A stretch of DNA of 64,000 nt from Enterococcus villorum (GCF_007990225.1 NZ_BJWF01000011.1:1-64000), one strand, 5' to 3'; shown: positions 48,095 to 55,908, counted from the first letter of the stretch. Numbers and translations: made by a program. The notes: generated by a model from the sequence alone, not told the origin.

Positions 48095-48352
48095 ATGGAA
48101 TTAAAAATAGAGTTTGATGATTTCATGCAAGATTTAGAACAGCTGATTGAAGAGATAGTGCAAAACGTGAATCATAATTCTTACACAAAGGAATATTTTA
48201 GCACTAAGGAAGTTCAAGAATACATGGGAGGAATATCAAAAGGAACACTTGCTAAGATGGTTAATCTAGGATTGAAGAAAATAGTCATAGACAGGATATG
48301 TTTATACAAAAAAGCAGACGTTGATGATTTTCTCGAGGAATATAGGAGATAG
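48095..48352 (+). CDS. Excisionase-like helix-turn-helix protein
   Basis: About 85 residues. The second half TKEVQEYMGGISKGTLAKMV and IDRICLYKKADVDDFLEEY is a MerR/excisionase-type winged helix (first HTH helices, then a wing leading to a helix). The N-terminal 35 residues are acidic. ATG at 48095 lies ten bases from AAGGAG; GTG at 48089 is too close. Likely controls excision or the following primase gene. Confidence 0.7.
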   Translation: MELKIEFDDFMQDLEQLIEEIVQNVNHNSYTKEYFSTKEVQEYMGGISKGTLAKMVNLGLKKIVIDRICLYKKADVDDFLEEYRR

Positions 48353-48437
48353 AGAATATAGTCACATAATAATCAGTATTTGTTTTATTACAAGAAAATA
48401 ATATAAACAAATAAAAAAACATAAGGAGAGAACGTAG

Positions 48438-49856
48438 ATGAATAAATTAGATTTTGAATTATACAGGGAATCAATTATAAAGAAGATAAATGAATTGTTC
48501 ATTACTTATAGAAAGACTTACTTGATGCAATATGAATTGAATCAAGGAGACTGTAAGTATAGGGAAGTTAAACATTATTTAACAGATACAATTATTGACA
48601 AGCACTTAGCTAATCAGCTCACTGTAGGTATAAAGCTAGGAGCCGGAGGGTTAACTAAGTTCTTTACTTTTGATGTCGATATAAAAGATAACAAATATGA
48701 ATGTCAAGATGTTACTCGCAAACTTGTTAATCTACTGATTGATCATTATGGAATCCCCAAAAATGATATACATGTTTCAACCAGTGGACAAAAAGGATAT
48801 CATGTAGACTTGTATTTTACGGATGTCATTCCAGAATCTAAATTGATACCTTTTTATGAGGAGGTTTTACGTAACTTAAACGAAACACCTAGGAGAATAG
48901 AGCGTAGACCAACAACTGGTCAAGGTGTAAAACTACCTTTAGGGATGCATAAGGCAACAAATCAAATTTGTCATTATGTGGATAATCAGACATTTGAAGA
49001 ATTGAGTATAGAATATTTTCTCAATATTCAACCCATGAATAGAGATGAATTTTGTCAAGATATTCTAAGTCAATGCTCAGTTACAAAAACTACTAAGAAT
49101 AAACCTAAAATCAATGTAGAGTATCATCCCGATGGAATGTCCAAAGAAGAATTAAAAATAATATTTGAAGAGAACCATTTATTATGTGGTGGTACCCGAA
49201 ATAATTTCACATTATACGGGGCAATGCTTCTTAAAGAGCAAGGTTATTCTGAACAAGATACATGTAAAAAAATATTTAGTGTATTAGAAAACACGTTATC
49301 ATCAGAAAAAACATCTCAATATATACGAAGTGTTTCAAAGGATGATTTAAGAAAAGAAACAGCGCGGGTTATACAGACTGTTTATGATCGTGATTATAAA
49401 TTAGCACGAAGCCCCCATAATACTAAAATAGACTTTTGTTATGAAGAGATTCAACTCCTTGTATCTATAGGGAATGTTGCGTTAATTAGATTAGCATTTG
49501 TTCTATTAGTACATGCAAAGAGGTACGCAAATGATGAAGGAATATTTTTTTGTACTTACGAGCAACTAAGTAAGCACGGAGTTGATAAAAATAGAGGACG
49601 TGTTTTGAAAAGACTCAAACAGTTAGCTTCCCTTGGTTTTCTAGTTATTATTAGCCAAGGTAAATATTCAGAGGTCACAAAGAAAAAATCCCCTAATTTG
49701 TATAGAATTAATAATGATTTTAGTGACAGGGATGGAAAAAAATACTTTGCTTGTGAAGGAATAGTAAGTTTGACAGAGATTGCTATGAATTTTTCTTTAA
49801 CAGATGAGGAAATACGCATTTTACGTAAAGTGGATGCTAAGTATTTGGTGGAGTAA
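48438..49856 (+). CDS. Archaeo-eukaryotic-type primase of the island
   Basis: 472 residues. The AEP motifs are in order: FTFDVD with metal-binding Asp79 and Asp81, STSGQKGYHVDLYF with His122, and RRPTTGQGVKLPLGMH near 157-171, a typical third motif. A helical region follows (NNFTLYGAMLLKEQGYSEQD) and a C-terminal winged-helix-like segment (YEQLSKHGVDKNRGRVLKRL). No helicase domain is fused. It probably starts island DNA replication. AAGGAGAG ribosome site; terminator directly after. Confidence 0.85.
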   Translation: MNKLDFELYRESIIKKINELFITYRKTYLMQYELNQGDCKYREVKHYLTDTIIDKHLANQLTVGIKLGAGGLTKFFTFDVDIKDNKYECQDVTRKLVNLLIDHYGIPKNDIHVSTSGQKGYHVDLYFTDVIPESKLIPFYEEVLRNLNETPRRIERRPTTGQGVKLPLGMHKATNQICHYVDNQTFEELSIEYFLNIQPMNRDEFCQDILSQCSVTKTTKNKPKINVEYHPDGMSKEELKIIFEENHLLCGGTRNNFTLYGAMLLKEQGYSEQDTCKKIFSVLENTLSSEKTSQYIRSVSKDDLRKETARVIQTVYDRDYKLARSPHNTKIDFCYEEIQLLVSIGNVALIRLAFVLLVHAKRYANDEGIFFCTYEQLSKHGVDKNRGRVLKRLKQLASLGFLVIISQGKYSEVTKKKSPNLYRINNDFSDRDGKKYFACEGIVSLTEIAMNFSLTDEEIRILRKVDAKYLVE

Positions 49857-49876
49857 CTCTATTTATGACAAGGTAT

Positions 49877-49905
49877 AAAAAAGCATTTTTAATGCTTTTT
49901 TATTT
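49877..49905 (+). terminator. Terminator after the primase gene
   Basis: AAAAAGCATT-TTT-AATGCTTTTTTATTTT hairpin. Confidence 0.85.
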
Positions 49906-49988
49906 TGCAAGCGTGACAGCATCCTAGAGCATCTTTAAGTTTCTAATTATAGTTTTTCTAGGAACATAATTAAAACCTTGTCAGGGGG

Positions 49989-49998
49989 ACTATACGGG
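49989..49998. repeat. Direct repeat ACTATACGGG, first copy
   Basis: The same ten bases occur at 52071-52080, both times in noncoding island DNA followed by TTAATAT-containing sequence. Function unknown; an origin or processing site is possible. Confidence 0.45.
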
Positions 49999-50019
49999 TC
50001 TTACATTTAATATCTATTA

Positions 50020-50352
50020 CTAAGTAAAAAAGTTATTACGTTCGGACTCTTGCTTTTTGAGTAATTTCATATAATTAATTGTTCTCTCTCTATCATGGGG
50101 GCTGAGTGATCGATACAAGGTCAAAAAGTCTTCCTCCGCTTCAATCATCTCTTCATCTAAAAAATGGCTTACAGGAACCCCAAGTGCTTTTGAAAGAGCG
50201 GTTAGGCTTTCTAGATTAGGTTCTGTTACAGAATTTTCCCATCTTGCTACAGCTTGCTGTGTAGAGAAGATTTTTTCAGCTAGTTCTTTTTGTGTCCACC
50301 CTAGAGCTTTTCGTTTTTCTCTGATGATTTTTGCATATTGTTTCTGTTTCAA
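50020..50352 (-). CDS. CI-like XRE-family repressor
   Basis: 110 residues. HTH at about 9-63 (IIREKRKALGWTQKELAEKI and TQQAVARWENSVTEPNLESL). The C-terminal half is short and acidic with no peptidase motif, so induction would need an antirepressor or degradation rather than self-cleavage. Divergent from a small Cro-like gene, with two operators between them. Confidence 0.88.
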   Translation of the reverse strand: MKQKQYAKIIREKRKALGWTQKELAEKIFSTQQAVARWENSVTEPNLESLTALSKALGVPVSHFLDEEMIEAEEDFLTLYRSLSPHDRERTINYMKLLKKQESERNNFFT

Positions 50353-50378
50353 TAATTACACCCCCTTTCTCAGTAGGG

Positions 50379-50395
50379 TACAACAACTTGTTGTA
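50379..50395. promoter_or_regulatory. Repressor operator 1
   Basis: TACAAC-AACTT-GTTGTA, a perfect palindrome with 5-base centre. On the minus strand it lies between TTACAA and TACCCT, a likely promoter for the CI-like gene. Confidence 0.75.
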
Positions 50396-50433
50396 TTTGT
50401 AATGATATATAAAGTTTTTATGTGTTTTATGAG

Positions 50434-50462
50434 TTGAAATACATCATATCGTTGTATATAAT
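50434..50462 (+). promoter_or_regulatory. Cro-side promoter with operator 2 filling its spacer
   Basis: TTGAAA (50434-50439) and TATAAT (50457-50462) are 17 bases apart, and the whole spacer is TACATC-ATATC-GTTGTA, the same operator as at 50379 with one change. Bound repressor would exclude RNA polymerase. Confidence 0.8.
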
Positions 50463-50481
50463 AAAAACAGGGAGTGAGGAT

Positions 50482-50694
50482 ATGAAAAAAACAAGTAATC
50501 TCAGCCGATACAGAGAAGAAAGAGGACTTTCTCAAACTGAGTTAGCAAGAAAGATGAACGTTACACAACAATGTATAAGTTCATGGCAAACAGGGAGAAC
50601 AATTCCTAAACCCTATCAAATGAAAATGCTTTCTGAAATATTAAGTGTACCAATAAATGAGTTGTTTTCTGAGGTGTTTAATAAAGCAATGTAG
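50482..50694 (+). CDS. Cro-like XRE-family regulator
   Basis: 70 residues from ATG 50482 after GGGAGTGAGG. Nearly all is one HTH domain (SRYREERGLSQTELARKMNV and TQQCISSWQTGRTIPKP). The pair with the divergent 110-residue repressor resembles a lysogeny switch. First gene of the plus-strand run that follows. Confidence 0.85.
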   Translation: MKKTSNLSRYREERGLSQTELARKMNVTQQCISSWQTGRTIPKPYQMKMLSEILSVPINELFSEVFNKAM

Positions 50695-50734
50695 TTTGGT
50701 AATAAGAAACTACACGATTTTAGGAGGGAAAAAC

Positions 50735-51097
50735 ATGTATTGTAGGAAGTGTGGTAAAGAAATAGCAGATGAAAGTAAGTATTGTCAGTTTTGCGGGTCA
50801 TCACAAGAAAAAGTTGAGGTAACCGGAATAGAAATAGTAAAGAAAAGTACTGAGCAGACACTCAGTGAAATGAAGGAACAAATCATACATGGACAAGAGA
50901 CAGGGAAGCTGTATTTGATTATTGGTTGGGTTTCTATGGTGGTATCGTTTGTATTCGTTCCTGTTGCGTTTGGTGCCGTAGCTGTTATTATGGGGTACTT
51001 ATATCGAGATAAAGATGAAAAAATGGGTACGGTTTTGATGATAGCAGGGGTAGCTGGAGCAATCTTTGGTGTACTTTTAGGGATGTCAATGTACTGA
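50735..51097 (+). CDS. Zinc-ribbon membrane protein
   Basis: 120 residues from ATG 50735 after TAGGAGGG. A zinc ribbon MYCRKCGKEI...YCQFCGSSQ with two CxxC pairs is followed by an amphipathic linker and two transmembrane helices (about 65-90 and 97-118). Such small zinc-ribbon/TM proteins are common in enterococcal islands and plasmids; the function is unknown. Immediately followed by the 51134 gene. Confidence 0.75.
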   Translation: MYCRKCGKEIADESKYCQFCGSSQEKVEVTGIEIVKKSTEQTLSEMKEQIIHGQETGKLYLIIGWVSMVVSFVFVPVAFGAVAVIMGYLYRDKDEKMGTVLMIAGVAGAIFGVLLGMSMY

Positions 51098-51133
51098 TAA
51101 GAGCAAATTATTTTGGAGATAGGAGATAGAAAG

Positions 51134-51460
51134 TTGAATAAAGTAAATATGAACAAGAAGTTTGTCATTATAAGTATCGTTGTCTTGGCTATTATAGGTG
51201 TCATTTTTTCAAGAATGACGGGTTCATCTGGACTAGAGAAGCCATCTGAACCATTGGTAACTCAGATTTTACAAGAACAGTATAACTTAAATCGGTCATG
51301 TGATGATGTGACGATCACTCATGATAATGGTGATAACACGTACCGGGCTAAAGCTACGTTAGACAATGGAAGTGCTATCAATATAAATATTGAGTATTAT
51401 CCAAAGAAAGACCGTGTATATGTAGAGATACCATATACTGAGGTGTTAATGTTGAACTAA
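51134..51460 (+). CDS. Membrane-anchored protein of unknown function
   Basis: 108 residues starting at TTG 51134, eight bases after AGGAG. One N-terminal hydrophobic segment (FVIISIVVLAIIGVIF) anchors a small outer domain containing CDDVTITHDNGDNTYRAKAT and a beta-rich end (YYPKKDRVYVEIPY). No family recognised. A decayed second copy of its 3' half lies at 54282-54420, outside the island. Confidence 0.65.
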   Translation: MNKVNMNKKFVIISIVVLAIIGVIFSRMTGSSGLEKPSEPLVTQILQEQYNLNRSCDDVTITHDNGDNTYRAKATLDNGSAININIEYYPKKDRVYVEIPYTEVLMLN

Positions 51461-51495
51461 ACCCCACCCCATTGTTATAGAACCGTGTTTCATAT

Positions 51496-51537
51496 GGAAC
51501 ATTTAGGAAGACTAACTTTCTAGGGGTTCCTTTTTTT
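51496..51537 (+). terminator. Terminator after the 51134 gene
   Basis: GGAAC...GTTCC with an inner AGGAAG/CTTTCT pairing and seven T. The palindrome TGTTTCATATGGAACA at 51486-51501 overlaps its left side. Confidence 0.55.
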
Positions 51538-51721
51538 GTCTTTTGAAATCCGCTTAAGTGAATTGTATCTGAAATGAAACAATATATAATTGTGTAAATA
51601 TTGATTTAAACATGTTTCTGTTGTTTCAGATAGTGATAAGTAAGATACAGTTTTTGGAACATTAACTAAATTTTATTTTACTATTTAGTGTATTTTTTAA
51701 TAAATATTTCCTAATGGAAAT

Positions 51722-51741
51722 ATTTCAGATGTATCTGAAAT
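51722..51741. promoter_or_regulatory. Palindromic operator-like site
   Basis: ATTTCAGAT-GT-ATCTGAAAT, a 9-bp inverted repeat. Half-sites recur at 51567-51575 (ATCTGAAAT) and 51623-51631 (inverted), giving four half-sites over about 175 bases of the long noncoding island segment 51461-52255. Confidence 0.6.
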
Positions 51742-51823
51742 GATAAAAGTTGAAAAATTAGTTAAAAGTAGTATTCACATATCATGGGTACTTCAATATT
51801 TATGGTTACAAGTAAGATTGTAT

Positions 51824-51861
51824 TTTTTCTGGAAATGTGATATATAACATTTCCAGAAAAA
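51824..51861. repeat. Perfect 15-bp hairpin in noncoding island DNA
   Basis: TTTTTCTGGAAATGT and its exact complement flank an 8-base AT loop. There is no adjacent gene end. A second hairpin AACAATGAAT...ATTCATTGTT lies at about 52034-52060. Either could be a terminator or a replication/packaging structure. Confidence 0.6.
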
Positions 51862-52070
51862 TGTCAATAGCATTTAGAGCGCATCATGGGCCGTCTAAGG
51901 AGTTTTGTTAAATTAAGTATTAAACTGTTTATTTAAGGTTAAAACGCCCTATAACGGATTTTAGAGTGTTTTTGTACCATGTTAATTTGTAGATAAGTAT
52001 ACTATGTGCTATAATATCCATGGAAAATAAAAAAACAATGAATCGGCAAATTCATTGTTAAGGTATTAGT

Positions 52071-52080
52071 ACTATACGGG
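52071..52080. repeat. Direct repeat ACTATACGGG, second copy
   Basis: Exact copy of 49989-49998, just after the hairpin at 52034-52060. Confidence 0.45.
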
Positions 52081-52255
52081 CATGCATAGGACTTAATAAT
52101 TAATATCACATATGTAAGTATACTATCATATAAATAGGTAAATCAAAAGATAGAACTTAAGTTCGTAAATTATTTTTCTTATATAATATAGTACGTAATA
52201 CCCTTTTATTTTCTTAATACTTGGCTAAAGCCAATATCAAGAAAAGGGGGATCAC

Positions 52256-52687
52256 ATGACAAAATTCATGGAAACATATTATTATAATTCATTACAAGAC
52301 TCCAGTAGTTTAGCTACAAAAAAAGAGGTTATGAGTATACTGGGAACAGATAAAATATCTGACTTGATAAAAAATGAAATCGATTTTATAGATAATGAAT
52401 GTAACGTTAGAGGATCAAAAGAAGTAATAGATTTATTTAAACTAATAAAGTTAAAAAAATCAGATGAAATAATTTCTTCTGAATATATTAAATTAATAGG
52501 TTTTGATGATAAAGATCAATTAATATTAGGAGTTACTAAAAAAGATAATCAAGAAGAAATTGCGTATACCGCTACAGGGATATATTCTTTCAGTACGACT
52601 TTCTTAAATCAATTATTTCGCTTAGATAAGTTTTATGGATATTGCTTACAAACTGGACAAATTTATCAATGGAGAAAACGAAGGTGA
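52256..52687 (+). CDS. Island cargo protein, N-terminal frame
   Basis: 143 residues with ATG at 52256 after AAAGGGGGAT. It reads a helical KKEVMSILGTDKISDLIKNE then an apparent DNA-binding or scaffold-like region and ends abruptly WRKRR. The following frame (52635-53366) overlaps it by 53 bases and has no ribosome site. Skipping one T in the TTTT at about 52631-52634 would join them as LDKF-MDIAYKLDKF, giving a single protein of about 369 residues. So this is probably the first third of a frameshifted gene. Family not recognised. Very AT-rich. Confidence 0.6.
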   Translation: MTKFMETYYYNSLQDSSSLATKKEVMSILGTDKISDLIKNEIDFIDNECNVRGSKEVIDLFKLIKLKKSDEIISSEYIKLIGFDDKDQLILGVTKKDNQEEIAYTATGIYSFSTTFLNQLFRLDKFYGYCLQTGQIYQWRKRR

Positions 52688-53366
52688 ACACTACTTGAGG
52701 ACTGTTACTTCTTCAAGTAGGTATAAAAACTATGACAACAATATTGTATTGTACATGTCTTTAAATGCTATACATCAATATTCAAAAGAAATGAATAATC
52801 CAGCGTATATTGATTATGCCAAAATAACAGACTCTAGTTTAGAGATGAGGGTCATGTTAACAAAAACAATTAATTTAGGTAAAAATTATGAAGTAGAAAT
52901 TGGTATACAGGTCTCTAATAGTGAGATACGGGAGAAATCTATATTTTTTGAACTAATTTATACTATTAAAGATAAAAGTAGGGTTAAAGCAACTGCAATT
53001 GGTAATAGAATATTAGATGCTACACATGGTATGAGGATCGAAACAATAAGTAGTAGATTGACCAGGTTTGAAGATTTGGATAAATCATCAAAAGAATTTG
53101 TTAAAGGTATTGATATAGCTAGGCTTAATAATAAGTTAGATGAACATCAACTACGCGTAATTTTTGATAAGTTATCTAGAGGTAGGAAGAATGGTTTAAG
53201 TAGCTATGCAAAAAGTGAAATGTATAAGATTGCAGAAGAAACAGCAAAGAATACGCATTCGTTATTAGAAGTGTTCAATAAACTAGAGAATATTGAAACA
53301 TCAATTGATGAGAAAAAATATCTACAGATGAAATTTACAGATTTTTTAGTTAATGGATTTAAATAA
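52635..53366 (+). CDS. Island cargo protein, C-terminal frame
   Basis: Up to 243 residues in the +1 frame. No ribosome site precedes the ATG at 52635, and the frame opens only three codons upstream, so independent translation is doubtful. The sequence is soluble, with NIVLYMSLNAIHQYSKEMNN, a central beta-rich part and a helical end (SLLEVFNKLENIETSIDEKK). Family not recognised. Position beside the right att site, own promoter region and terminator, and low GC fit accessory cargo. Confidence 0.6.
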   Translation: MDIAYKLDKFINGENEGEHYLRTVTSSSRYKNYDNNIVLYMSLNAIHQYSKEMNNPAYIDYAKITDSSLEMRVMLTKTINLGKNYEVEIGIQVSNSEIREKSIFFELIYTIKDKSRVKATAIGNRILDATHGMRIETISSRLTRFEDLDKSSKEFVKGIDIARLNNKLDEHQLRVIFDKLSRGRKNGLSSYAKSEMYKIAEETAKNTHSLLEVFNKLENIETSIDEKKYLQMKFTDFLVNGFK

Positions 53367-53408
53367 TTGCTAGATAACTTAGTTGCCCGTAAGTAAAATA
53401 GCAAATAT

Positions 53409-53447
53409 AAAAGTGATGATAAAATTTAATTTTATCATCACTTTTTG
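53409..53447 (+). terminator. Terminator after the cargo gene
   Basis: AAAAGTGATGATAAAA pairs with TTTTATCATCACTTTT; followed by TGTTTCTC. Confidence 0.88.
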
Positions 53448-53449
53448 TT

Positions 53450-53462
53450 TCTCAGCGGGCTT
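53450..53462. repeat. Inverted repeat half, right
   Basis: TCTCAGCGGGCTT, exact reverse complement of 47696-47708. Confidence 0.6.
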
Positions 53463-53466
53463 GTTT

Positions 53467-53487
53467 TGACTCCGTGTCTGACTCCGT
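53467..53487. repeat. Paired arm-type integrase repeats, right
   Basis: TGACTCCGT-GTC-TGACTCCGT, the same pair with the same spacing and orientation as at 46480-46500. Confidence 0.75.
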
Positions 53488-53588
53488 CGTATTGATTTTA
53501 AATGATATTCGATGACCAATTAATAGGTCGTTTTTGAAATTTTTGTCTCTATATGACTCAGTTTGATAATAATTGCTAGATCAATTTG

Positions 53589-53631
53589 GGTCTACATCGA
53601 ACAAGGGAAGATTGCGAAAGTAGAAGTGTAA
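53589..53631. repeat. Right attachment-site repeat (attR), displaced mnmG 3' end
   Basis: 41 of 43 bases match the mnmG end at 46385-46427, including the TAA. Similar bases continue beyond (GAT-CGAA-GGAT-C), so this is the original gene end left behind by integration. Confidence 0.9.
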
Positions 53632-53865
53632 TGCAGTGATGCGAAAGGATCCAACGAATGAAATTTCTATTTTTATAACATAAAAAAAATGAGATTGGCT
53701 AAAAGAACGAGTGGCAAATTAGATCCTCGATTTGGATAGGGTTTGTAACTTGTTCTTTTTGTTTAAAGGAACTATTGGCAATGAGCAAGGTGTATTTTCT
53801 TTTTATTCTGTTCTACGTTACAGTTAACTTAATGGGAATATTGCTTAAAAATAAAATAAAAACAA

Positions 53866-54085
53866 AGAGATCATCGCTAGTCATAAAGAAAAAATTAATT
53901 TGAATTCTCGTTCATTTGTCGGCTGTATTGCTGATTGTGTGAATAAATTATTAGGCAATTGGTAAGCGACTATCGTTTTGGCAGCGTGTGCGACAGCATG
54001 TGGAGTTTCGGCTGGAATTGGATGTTTTGCTTGTGCAGGTATTTTAGCAGGCTATGGCGTTGGTTGGTGTTGGGAAAAATGTTAA
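53866..54085 (+). pseudogene. Cys-rich bacteriocin-like gene with an in-frame stop
   Basis: One frame reads ...SFVGCIADCVNKLLGNW, TAA at 53963-53965, then ATIVLAACATACGVSAGI, GCFACAGILAGYGVGW and CWEKC, stop at 54083-54085. Eight cysteines in paired spacing (CxxxC, CxxxC, CxxC, CxxxC) within a hydrophobic Gly/Ala-rich end recall the halocin C8-like/Cys-rich bacteriocin domains. The leader part and start codon are missing. Probably a dead bacteriocin; a small membrane protein gene follows. Confidence 0.6.
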
Positions 54086-54100
54086 TTTTAGGAGTTAACC

Positions 54101-54271
54101 ATGGTTAAAATTTTAAAAAAGAAGAGCAGTAAAATTTTTGCAATAACAATGGCTTTGCTCATACTAATGAAAATTCTCAAAGGAAGTAATATACCATTTT
54201 GGGGATTTATATTTTGGGGGATTCTTTTAGTTGGTTTCGTTGCAGGGGCACTTGTTGCAGAAAAAGAATAA
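54101..54271 (+). CDS. 56-aa membrane protein, possible bacteriocin immunity
   Basis: ATG at 54101 after TTTTAGGAG. It reads MVKILKKKSSKIFAITMALL and two hydrophobic helices (about 12-26 and 32-52) ending AEKE. Intact. It follows the dead Cys-rich bacteriocin gene by 15 bases, the usual spot for an immunity gene. No family recognised. Confidence 0.55.
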   Translation: MVKILKKKSSKIFAITMALLILMKILKGSNIPFWGFIFWGILLVGFVAGALVAEKE

Positions 54272-54281
54272 AAATATTTGA

Positions 54282-54420
54282 TAACGTGGTGATTATTCAT
54301 AATAACAGGAACAACATGTACCGTGCTAAAGCTATGTTGGATATGCGAGTGCCGTCAAGGTAAATATTGAATATTATCAAAAAAGATCCTGTATATTTAG
54401 AAATATTATATACTGTTGTA
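54282..54420 (+). pseudogene. Decayed copy of the 51134 island gene
   Basis: Aligns by eye with 51306-51455: GTACCGTGCTAAAGCTATG vs GTACCGGGCTAAAGCTACG, AATATTGAATATTATC vs AATATTGAGTATTATC, CCTGTATATTTAGAAATA vs CCGTGTATATGTAGAGATA. Indels break the frame. The palindrome TGTTTCATATGGAACA also follows in both places (51486, 54469). Confidence 0.75.
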
Positions 54421-54576
54421 TAGTTGTTATAAGTTAATAGAGATCATAATTGCTTTATAGCATGACCATGTTTCATATGGAACATGTAATAATCACGAAA
54501 TTACTCTTTATTACATAAACTACCTATAGTACTATAAGTATAATAAATAGCGGTGTATTACTTCGGTTTGCACCTA

Positions 54577-54602
54577 AAAAAGTCGGATGCTTCCGACTTT
54601 TT
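54577..54602 (+). terminator. Intrinsic terminator
   Basis: AAAAAGTCGGA-TGCT-TCCGACTTTTT hairpin. A second hairpin (AACTTCCA...TGGAAGTT then T-run) follows at about 54629-54690. The gap 54421-54794 has no believable gene. Confidence 0.75.
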
Positions 54603-54794
54603 CTTAAACTTGTTAAACGCGAATAGGAACTTCCAAACTCTATTCCACCATCATCTGATGAGGAGAATCCTGGAAGTTTCTTTTTTTATGGAAAATAAAG
54701 AAATAGTTGTTATACTAAATAATGTTGACCTAAAAGGAAGTAGTAGGTGTATGATTTATTTTATGGATCACCAATTTTAGAAAGGAGGGATAGT

Positions 54795-55829
54795 TTGTTC
54801 AAGACTTATTTTCGATTTAACAAAATTCAGGACAACCCTTTTCGCATCATGAATCTGATGCTACTTATTTTTATCGTCTTATGGTTAGGCTACATAAATC
54901 ATAACTTTTTGATCTCAAGTTTTTCTTCTTTAGGAATCTTTACTTTTTTCTACTATCAAAATATACCGATGAATAATTTGTTGAAACGGATGTTTCTCAT
55001 TGGTTGTGGCCTCTTAGTGGCTTTTGTACTAGGAATTTTATCGACATATGTGTTATGGTTAGAACCTTTTGCTGTGGCATTGGTCGCTTTTTCCAGTCGG
55101 TTTATCTTAAGGGTGTTCCATATTTCTAAACCAGGAGGCTTATTTTTTGCGATGCTTTCTGCGATGGGCACGAGTATGCAGTTGCCACTGGTCCAGCTAC
55201 CCATTATTTCTGTTTATTTTTTTATGGGAGTGGTTTTTGCATTGATTGCTGCAGTGATCACGAAATTGCTTGATTCACGTCCAGAACAAATCATCGAACA
55301 GGTATCTTTGAAAAAAAGATTTCAAGAAGAACCGCTAGTGATTATTGACTCTGTTTTTTATAGCGCCGCCTTATTCTTGTCTGTTTATGTTAGCCATGGT
55401 TTGAATTTGCATAATCCATACTGGTTGACTCTTTCTTGTGCATCGATTCTTTTAGCAGAAAACTTAGAGGCAATGAAACATCGCCAAGTTCAGTATTTGA
55501 TTGGTTCAATGGGTGGTTTGTGTGTTTCAGCAGTTTTATCCTTTATCCCGTTCACTCAATTGCAAACGATCTTTTTAATTACTCTTCTGTATGGTATCGC
55601 TCAATTTTTGGTTGCTAGAAATTATGCTGTGGCTAATATCTTTCTTAACCCAATGGCGCTAATGCTGTCTACACTCATTCGTGGGGCTTATTTGATTTCT
55701 TTGATCGAATACCGCTTTTTAGGAATTGTCATAGGAAGTTTCATCGGTCTAGGTGTTGCTTGGATAATGAATGTTGGATTGCAGCATTATCTAAACGTTG
55801 TGCGAAAAAAATTAGATATAGAAAAATAA
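54795..55829 (+). CDS. FUSC-family/aromatic acid exporter-like membrane protein
   Basis: 344 residues from TTG 54795 after AAAGGAGGG (in-frame ATG 54747 lacks a ribosome site). Two sets of about five hydrophobic helices are separated by a short soluble stretch (LLDSRPEQIIEQVSLKKRFQ). HNPYWLTLSCASIL and later ALMLSTLIRGAYL in the second half are typical of FUSC_2-like proteins. Substrate unknown. Stands alone, with terminator at 55857-55908. Confidence 0.8.
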   Translation: MFKTYFRFNKIQDNPFRIMNLMLLIFIVLWLGYINHNFLISSFSSLGIFTFFYYQNIPMNNLLKRMFLIGCGLLVAFVLGILSTYVLWLEPFAVALVAFSSRFILRVFHISKPGGLFFAMLSAMGTSMQLPLVQLPIISVYFFMGVVFALIAAVITKLLDSRPEQIIEQVSLKKRFQEEPLVIIDSVFYSAALFLSVYVSHGLNLHNPYWLTLSCASILLAENLEAMKHRQVQYLIGSMGGLCVSAVLSFIPFTQLQTIFLITLLYGIAQFLVARNYAVANIFLNPMALMLSTLIRGAYLISLIEYRFLGIVIGSFIGLGVAWIMNVGLQHYLNVVRKKLDIEK

Positions 55830-55856
55830 ATAGGTAAAAGGTAAGAATACTTAAAT

Positions 55857-55908
55857 AAAAAGCACCCCTCAGAGTCAGAAAAAAATCTAATTCTGGGGGG
55901 CACTTTAT
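55857..55908 (+). terminator. Terminator after the FUSC gene
   Basis: AAAAAGCACCCC-AGA...TCT-GGGGC-ACTTTATTTTTT hairpin. Confidence 0.75.

Noticed and set aside
54553-54780. 75-codon plus-strand frame before the FUSC gene
   Set aside because: It contains two terminator hairpins and lacks a ribosome site; composition is unlike a protein.
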